NCBI RefSeq assembly: GCF_014287895.1
Contig: NZ_JACOPP010000005.1
Coordinates: 124,001 to 188,000 of the forward strand
Length of the DNA: 64,000 bases
Source of the DNA: Lawsonibacter hominis
GTDB taxonomy: Bacteria > Bacillota > Clostridia > Oscillospirales > Oscillospiraceae
Direction: 5' to 3'
Under the pieces are notes generated by a model. It was not told the origin of the DNA, searched no databases, and saw only the letters and a list, made by a program, of their open reading frames with translations. The position numbers were made by a program, and so were the translations under genes. Positions 58,746 through 64,000 of this stretch are shown here, one piece after another; position 1 is the first letter of the stretch; the number at the start of each line of letters is the position of its first letter.

Positions 58746-59626
58746 GTATCCTTGGCCCCCTTTCGATTCTGGAAGATAGAAAGGACCGCTGTGATGGCGC
58801 AGATGATAAGAAATAGGATGACCGATTGGGCGGTCGCATAACCGGTCCGGTTGGCCCGAAATCCGGTGTTGTAGATTTGAAGCGCAATCGTGGTGGTCGC
58901 GCCGGCAGGACCGCCGGAGGTCATCGCCATCGGGATATCGAAGGTTTTCAAGCAGGCGGTCACCAGAAGGATCGTATTCATGAAAATAACAGGGGCCAGC
59001 AGAGGCAGCTTGATCTTGCGGACAATGTTCCAGGAACTGGCGCCGTCGATCTGTGCGGCTTCGATCAACTCGTGCGGGACGCTTTGCAGCCCGGCGATGT
59101 AGATGAGCATATAGTAGCCGGCACACTGCCATACCGCGGTGATCCCCATGGAGATAAGAGCCATATGTTCATTCCCCAGCCAACTGATTTGAAGCGCCTC
59201 CGGGATCTGCAGCAGTTCCGCGAAGGACTGGTACACGCCGCCGTAGAGGAAGACCCAGACAAAACTGACGATAATGAGGCTCATTAGGTTGGGAAGAAAG
59301 AAAATGGCCCGAAACAGCTTTTTAAAATGGACGTTGCCGTCCAAGAGAAAGGCGAGGCCCAGGGCGGCCAGATTGGCAAGGACCGTAACAAAGAGCGTGT
59401 ATTTCAGGGTGATCCAAAGCGCGTTCTTAAAACTCGGATTGGAGAGGGCCTCCTGATAATTCTTAAGCCCGATCAAATGCACATCAGGGTTATAGCCATA
59501 GGCGTCGGTAAAGGAGAGCCAGAGGCTTTTCAAAAACGGAAAAATAAAAAAGGATACGAAAAAGAGCATCGCTGGAAGGATGAATGCGAAATAAGTAAGG
59601 CTGCGCCTGCGTTTTGTACGCTGCAT
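58742..59626 (-). CDS. Sugar ABC transporter permease, MalF-like
   Basis: 294 residues, six spans: LTYFAFILPAMLFFVSFFIFPFLKSLWLSF at the start, EAA loop IEAAQIDGASSWNIVRKIKLPLLAP. The ATG at 59626 has AAGGAG 8 nt upstream. It lies between the binding protein (hairpin in between) and the MalG-like permease. No ABC ATPase gene is in the locus. Confidence 0.93.
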   Translation of the reverse strand: MQRTKRRRSLTYFAFILPAMLFFVSFFIFPFLKSLWLSFTDAYGYNPDVHLIGLKNYQEALSNPSFKNALWITLKYTLFVTVLANLAALGLAFLLDGNVHFKKLFRAIFFLPNLMSLIIVSFVWVFLYGGVYQSFAELLQIPEALQISWLGNEHMALISMGITAVWQCAGYYMLIYIAGLQSVPHELIEAAQIDGASSWNIVRKIKLPLLAPVIFMNTILLVTACLKTFDIPMAMTSGGPAGATTTIALQIYNTGFRANRTGYATAQSVILFLIICAITAVLSIFQNRKGAKDT

Positions 59627-59646
59627 GACCAACGCTCCTTCAAGAA

Positions 59647-59692
59647 GGCCGGGGCATGGAGGACGCCCTGTATCGCGTCTCCACGCCCCGGC
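59647..59692 (-). terminator. Intra-operon hairpin after the binding-protein gene
   Basis: GC-rich stem of about 19 bp with mismatches (GGCCGGGGC...GGACGC with GCGTCTCCACGCCCCGGCC). Same position as the hairpin in the first sugar operon; likely lowers permease mRNA relative to binding protein. Confidence 0.6.
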
Positions 59693-59717
59693 CCATATCA
59701 GCTATTGATCCATAGGG

Positions 59718-61043
59718 TCAGGACTGGCTGGCCGCTTTTGCGGTGTCCCAGGCGGAATCCAAGCTTTTCAGAATATCCGGCAGAGAGGCCTTGTCCAGCA
59801 GGTAGTTCGGAAGAGCGGCCTCGAACTCCGGCTGGAAGGCGGTCGGCCAGCCGCGGTCGGCCTGTGTGCTCACCATGCCCGCGTCAATGTAGGCGTTGAC
59901 ATCGGCCGCCAGGGGATCAAAGTCCACCGATACGCCCTTCACCGCGGAAAACAGCTTTGCAGTGCTGCACCAGAGCTCCGCGCTGTCAGGCCGGGTCAGG
60001 AATTCCAGGAATCGTTTGCACGCTTCGGGATGCGGGGTGGAGGCAGAGATGGAGAGGCCGAAGTCGGGGAACTGGAACAGCTTGGTGTCATCCGGATTTT
60101 CGGAGACCGGCATTGCCATCATGCCCAGGTTTACATCGGGGTTGACGCTCTTGATCGGCTCCAAAGCCCAGAGCCCCTGCACCATCATTGCCGCTTCGCC
60201 CCGGGCCACCATGGCGCAGGCGCCGTTGTAATCGGTGTCGAAGGCGGTCTTGGTGTTGCCGTTCTCATAGACCTTTTTCAGCAGTTCAAAGGAGGTGGTC
60301 CAGGCAGGCGTATCCGCAAAGGCTGCCTGGCCGGAACTCTTTTTCGCGTTCCAATCGGCATCGATCGCGTAGACCGCAGGCGAAGCCGCGACCAGAGCGA
60401 TGGGCTTGATGGTCCAGGCGTCTTTAAACCCGAGGGCAAACGGGGTGACGCCGTTGTCCCTCAGGGTCTCGAGCAGGGCGTCAAACTCGGAGAGGGTTTT
60501 GGGAGGCGTAAGGTCATACGCTGCAAAGATATCCTTGTTATAGAAGATGCCCTCGCAGCTGCCGTCCACCGGCATGGCCCAGGTGTGTCCGTCCGCGTCT
60601 GTAAAGGAGGCGTCGCGCAGCGCCTCGCCCGTAATGTTGTCCAGGAAAGGCTCTCCCGCCAGATCCATGATGTAGCCGCCCTGGGCGATATCCATGGTGT
60701 CGAGGGCGCCCTGGAAAATATCAGGCACCTCATCTGTGGCGATGCGCGCCTTCAAGATGGCGGAGGGGTCGTTCGTGACGATTTCCTGTTCCACCGTGAT
60801 GTAGGGATACGCGTCGTGGAAGGCGTCTATGATCTTTGCGAAGGTCTCTTGGGCCTCCTGCTTTTGATGGAAAAGGTGGATGGTCACCGGCTCCTGAGCG
60901 GGGGTGTTGGAGGCGGCCTGGGCGGGGTCGGAAGAAGACGTGGAGGGGGGCGCGGTTTCACCGGCGCCCTGCTTTGCGGAACACCCGGCAAACAGGGTCA
61001 GCACCATTGCCAAACACAGGAGCAAAGACAGGTTTCGTTTCAT
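59718..61043 (-). CDS. Sugar ABC transporter substrate-binding lipoprotein
   Basis: 441 residues. Lipobox LFAGC after MKRNLSLLLCLAMVLT, a Ser/Ala/Pro linker, then VTIHLFHQKQEAQETFAKIIDAFHDAYPYITVEQE, family 1 solute-binding. The ligand is probably malto-oligosaccharides given the amylase; distant from the cassette protein in sequence. The ATG at 61043 has AAGGAGG 9 nt upstream. It is divergent from the YesM-like kinase gene, across a 220-bp region with a direct-repeat operator. Confidence 0.92.
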   Translation of the reverse strand: MKRNLSLLLCLAMVLTLFAGCSAKQGAGETAPPSTSSSDPAQAASNTPAQEPVTIHLFHQKQEAQETFAKIIDAFHDAYPYITVEQEIVTNDPSAILKARIATDEVPDIFQGALDTMDIAQGGYIMDLAGEPFLDNITGEALRDASFTDADGHTWAMPVDGSCEGIFYNKDIFAAYDLTPPKTLSEFDALLETLRDNGVTPFALGFKDAWTIKPIALVAASPAVYAIDADWNAKKSSGQAAFADTPAWTTSFELLKKVYENGNTKTAFDTDYNGACAMVARGEAAMMVQGLWALEPIKSVNPDVNLGMMAMPVSENPDDTKLFQFPDFGLSISASTPHPEACKRFLEFLTRPDSAELWCSTAKLFSAVKGVSVDFDPLAADVNAYIDAGMVSTQADRGWPTAFQPEFEAALPNYLLDKASLPDILKSLDSAWDTAKAASQS

Positions 61044-61103
61044 CTATGGGGACCTCCTTCTGATATGATTGAGTAATGCGCGGCAGCCGCTCCGTCAGTT
61101 ATG

Positions 61104-61166
61104 ATTATAGCAGACAATCGCCCGGAAGCATTGAAACGATTTAGCGTGCGATTGAAATCATTTAGC
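61104..61166 (-). promoter_or_regulatory. Sugar-operon promoter with tandem direct-repeat operator
   Basis: Reading minus: two direct repeats GCTAAATGATTTCAAT (61166-61151) and GCTAAATCGTTTCAAT (61145-61130), 14 of 16 identical, 21-bp period, two helical turns. They end at a non-consensus -35 region; a perfect TATAAT lies at 61109-61104. This arrangement suits an AraC-type response regulator activating the promoter. Confidence 0.75.
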
Positions 61167-61263
61167 ATCTTGGATGATGTGCCCGAAAAACGCTTTGTTT
61201 TATAACGCAGATTTGCTATAATCACAAGGAACACGGGAACGATCGGATGGGTGGTGGAGCACG

Positions 61264-63063
61264 ATGCCGAATGCAAAAAAGCTGCGGTATAAACTGATCG
61301 CAGTAGTCACAGTACTGATGACCGCCACACTGGTTGCCGTCGCCGCCATTACGCACAGCCAGTCGCTTGCGGTGATCCGGGAGCAGTCGCTGACGCTGAA
61401 CAGCCGTCTGGTGGAGGCCGGGGTGGAAAAGCTGGGCACGTCCTATTCGCAGCTCAACAACCTGTTTCAATCCATCTACCTCAATGAGAACTTTGAAGCG
61501 TTCCTGCGCACCCGCGGACGGCGGGAAGGACACAGCACCTTTCAGGACGCCGCGCTTATGAAGACGGTCTTTCTCTCGACGCTGAGCAGCCGTTCCGATT
61601 TATACAGCATCATCTTCGTTGACTGGAACGGACGGCTGTTTTATGCCACCCGCGATGAAGCGGGATTTTATGAAAGCTATCTGGCGTGCGGCCTTCCAGA
61701 GACATACCTGGCCCAGCTGGAGGGGGTTGACGGCTGGGAGCATGGCCTTCGCATGCTCCCGACGCAGCTGCACATTCCCCTGCGCAGCAACAGGTCCCAG
61801 CCCCCCTATGTCTATACCGCCGCACGGAAGATCGTCAATACGGAAAAACGGTTTGAACCGGTCGGCGTCATGTTTATTACCGTGGACTTGAGCGATCTGG
61901 AGCGGCTGACGAATCTGATCCGTCCGGACGAGCAGGCGATCACATACATCGCAGGCGCCGGGGGCAGGGTGATCTTTGACTCGTCAGGGGAGCGGACCGG
62001 GGGAGTGCTGCCGGACCGGCTCGCCGGACGTCTGGGCGGGGAAACGAAGCAGGACGTAGTCCTGGAGGACGGCCGGACCTATGTGATGGTCTCTGCGAAG
62101 GCGGCCGATCTGGATTGGTATGTCATGACCCTGATACCGGAGGCGGCCTATACGGCCGATGCGCTTTCCGTATCGACGAGCATCGTGGTCACGGCGCTCC
62201 TTGCGCTGCTGATTGCGATTCTGATCACGACGGTCTCCTCTCGGGCGATCAGCAGGCCAGTGGAAGAATTGGCGGCGGTTATGGGCCGCTCGGGGCTCCA
62301 AAACCTGAGCCAGCGCGTCGAGGTGCACGGCGCGGATGAAATTGCCCAGCTCGGAGAAAGCTTCAACCACCTCATGGACAAGCTGGAGACCTCCATCCAT
62401 AACGAATATGTGATGAATATCCGTCAAAAGGAGGCGACCATACGGGCGCTGCAGGCACAGATGAATCCGCATTTCCTCTACAACGTGCTCCAGTCCATGG
62501 GGAGTATTGCGCTGCTGAACCACGCGCCGGAAATCAATACGATGGCAATGGCGCTGGGAAGTATCCTGCGGTACAGCATCCAGGGGGAGGATTCCCTTGC
62601 AACGGTGCGGGAGGAGATCAAGCACGTCAGAAACTACCTGTCCATCCAAAAGATCCGTTATGGAGACCGCCTCCATGCTCTCATCGACGTCCCGGAATAT
62701 GTCATGGATTATCTCCTGCCCCGGGTTTCTCTTCAGCCTATGGTGGAAAACGCAATTATCCACGGGTTTGAACAGCGTCAGGAGCCGGGCAATATTTCCA
62801 TCCGGGGTTGGATGGAGGAGGACAGGCTGATGTTCGAGGTTGCCGACGACGGACAGGGAATACCGCCGGAGCGTCTGGCTGAGATCAAAGCGGATCTTGC
62901 GGATTGCAGCGGCGCAGGGGGCGGAAAAGAAGGCGGCATCGGCATCAGCAACCTGAATGCCCGGCTGAAGCTGCTCTATGACAAGCAGGGCGCTCTGGAA
63001 CTGGAAAGTGATCTTGGGATCGGCACGGTCATTCGGATCGAGGTCACTGCCGTGAGAAGGTGA
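61264..63063 (+). CDS. YesM-type sensor histidine kinase
   Basis: 599 residues. Membrane span near 9-30, a large extracellular sensor (about 31-290), a second span near 298-325 (STSIVVTALLALLIAILITTV), HAMP, then a His_kinase domain with the phosphorylatable His 403 in QMNPHFLYNVLQSM and the N box LQPMVENAIIHGF followed by DDGQGIPPE. Partner of the response regulator 5 nt downstream. Divergent from the sugar operon, so the natural role is extracellular carbohydrate sensing. The start at 61264 (ATG) has GGTGGAG upstream. Confidence 0.95.
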   Translation: MPNAKKLRYKLIAVVTVLMTATLVAVAAITHSQSLAVIREQSLTLNSRLVEAGVEKLGTSYSQLNNLFQSIYLNENFEAFLRTRGRREGHSTFQDAALMKTVFLSTLSSRSDLYSIIFVDWNGRLFYATRDEAGFYESYLACGLPETYLAQLEGVDGWEHGLRMLPTQLHIPLRSNRSQPPYVYTAARKIVNTEKRFEPVGVMFITVDLSDLERLTNLIRPDEQAITYIAGAGGRVIFDSSGERTGGVLPDRLAGRLGGETKQDVVLEDGRTYVMVSAKAADLDWYVMTLIPEAAYTADALSVSTSIVVTALLALLIAILITTVSSRAISRPVEELAAVMGRSGLQNLSQRVEVHGADEIAQLGESFNHLMDKLETSIHNEYVMNIRQKEATIRALQAQMNPHFLYNVLQSMGSIALLNHAPEINTMAMALGSILRYSIQGEDSLATVREEIKHVRNYLSIQKIRYGDRLHALIDVPEYVMDYLLPRVSLQPMVENAIIHGFEQRQEPGNISIRGWMEEDRLMFEVADDGQGIPPERLAEIKADLADCSGAGGGKEGGIGISNLNARLKLLYDKQGALELESDLGIGTVIRIEVTAVRR

Positions 63064-63067
63064 AACG

Positions 63068-64000
63068 ATGTACCAGGTGTTGATTGTAGAAGATGAGGAT
63101 TGGATCAGGCGGGGGATCGTTCAAAGCATTCGCTGGCGGGAGCTCGGCATGGAATTGGCAGGAGAAGCGGAAAACGGTGCGCGCGCCCTGCAGATCCTGG
63201 AGCGCCGGCCCGTTGATATCGTGCTGACCGATATGAAGATGCCGGTCTGTGATGGCCGGGGGCTGCTCCGGGAGATGAAGGATCGGAAGCTGGACTGCGA
63301 AGTCATCGTACTCAGTGAGTATACCGACTTCGCATATACCCGTCAGGCGATCCACGCCCGCGTAGCCGAGTATCTGCTCAAGCCCATTGATCCGCGCCAG
63401 CTCAACGAGGTGTTGTGCTCCGCCGCCAAACGGCTGACGGAAAAAAGCCTGTCCCGGAAAAGGGACGCCGATCCATATGACGCGGTATTCCGGACGACCA
63501 TCGCCCGTACGTCGCAGGAACAGCTTGAGACAGTGTGCCTGCGCCACCAAGGTGCCTTCCGGAATCGATGCGTCGTGATTTCGTGCATACAGCCCGAGAT
63601 CAGCCAGAGCGGTACGGCAGGCTATCAGGAATCGCTGGAACGCCTGGCGGCGGAAGCGCCCTATCCAACAAAGGTATACCCGTATCACGATGATCGGAAT
63701 ATCATTTGCCTTTTTTCCCTGGCTGCCTGCCCATACAACGCGGGAGCGAAGCTCGCCTATAACAACTGGCTGCGTCTTTTTTTTCAAAATTATAAAACGA
63801 TGTGGGGCGGCGATCTCCGCATCGGGACCGGCAGAGAGGTGAACGAAATCGCCCGCCTGCGAAGCGGACTGGACGCGGCCCTGGCCGCGCTCCGGTTCCT
63901 CCACCGCGGGCGGGGAGCAATCATATGCTGCGATAGTGCGCAGGCCCATAAGAATGCGCCCGAGGAGCCCGTCATCAGCGAGCAGCAGATCACAGAACTG
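63068..64000 (+). CDS. YesN-type response regulator (3' end beyond window)
   Basis: 311 residues visible. Receiver MYQVLIVEDEDWIRRGIVQSI with Asp 55 in VLTDMKMPV, then ILSEYTDFAYTRQAIHARVAEYLLKPID, the receiver signature of the AraC-type YesN group. The middle part is the usual variable linker. The expected C-terminal AraC HTH lies past 64000. It should bind the direct repeats at 61130-61166. Confidence 0.92.
   Translation, partial: MYQVLIVEDEDWIRRGIVQSIRWRELGMELAGEAENGARALQILERRPVDIVLTDMKMPVCDGRGLLREMKDRKLDCEVIVLSEYTDFAYTRQAIHARVAEYLLKPIDPRQLNEVLCSAAKRLTEKSLSRKRDADPYDAVFRTTIARTSQEQLETVCLRHQGAFRNRCVVISCIQPEISQSGTAGYQESLERLAAEAPYPTKVYPYHDDRNIICLFSLAACPYNAGAKLAYNNWLRLFFQNYKTMWGGDLRIGTGREVNEIARLRSGLDAALAALRFLHRGRGAIICCDSAQAHKNAPEEPVISEQQITEL

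Noticed and set aside
1..64000. CRISPR arrays, rRNA, tRNA, prophage or restriction genes
   Set aside because: I looked for regular direct repeats with spacers, rRNA-like blocks, tRNA T-loops and phage or restriction domains and saw none.

Overview
This is a 64 kb piece of a GC-rich, spore-forming low-GC-phylum bacterium (class Clostridia). Support comes from spoIIGA-sigE, a stand-alone Spo0A-type DNA-binding domain, a T-box in front of alaS, an infC-rpmI-rplT operon, SLH and copper-amine-oxidase-like wall proteins, and several Clostridia-type DUFs (DUF6514, DUF3783, DUF6320, DUF951, DUF3795). GC-rich codons with this gene set suggest an Oscillospiraceae gut lineage (Flavonifractor/Oscillibacter-like). 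That placement is inference; no rRNA or tRNA gene is present to test it.

Layout. 1-2.6 kb: end of a LytTR response regulator, a DUF6514 protein, two tandem small cupins and a lone Spo0A C-terminal-domain protein. 3.2-7.1 kb: DUF3783-plsY-greA on the minus strand, divergent from an FMN reductase-like flavoprotein and an SDR. 7.2-12.5 kb: a cell-wall amidase, a Zn/Cd efflux unit (ArsR/SmtB sensor, separate HMA protein, P-type ATPase) and a hemolysin III/PAQR protein. 12.7-14.1 kb: rplT, rpmI and infC with an AUC start and an attenuator-like leader. 14.2-17.7 kb: hydrolase-galE-glpK operon. 18.1-20.1 kb: a condensation/acetyltransferase-like protein with a DUF6320 membrane protein. 20.2-28.7 kb: the arginine pathway argG-argH-argC-argJ-argB-argD-argF, with a 77-bp duplication at the argH/argC junction.

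28.7-37.4 kb: two 99%-identical 433-bp pieces of an IS66-family element, in direct orientation, bracket a lower-GC alpha-glucan cassette (LacI regulator, binding protein, two permeases, GH13 enzyme, broken secreted amylase). It looks acquired.

37.4-55.4 kb: HIT protein, T-box/alaS, cutC, a transglutaminase-fold protein, nth, glyA, a GNAT enzyme, a newly spotted 51-residue membrane protein, an SLH protein, rarA with a LexA-like box, DUF3795, an S1 protein, a DUF951-hisC-radical SAM-DsrE run and spoIIGA-sigE.

55.4-64 kb: a hairpin-rich intergenic stretch, then a second alpha-glucan system (binding protein, two permeases, secreted GH13 amylase) divergent from a YesM/YesN-type two-component pair that runs off the window. 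The two sugar systems are parallel: each lacks its own ABC ATPase, so each probably borrows a shared MsmX-type ATPase. One is under a LacI-family repressor; the other is probably activated by the two-component system through a direct-repeat operator. The broken amylase of the island resembles the intact amylase of the second system.
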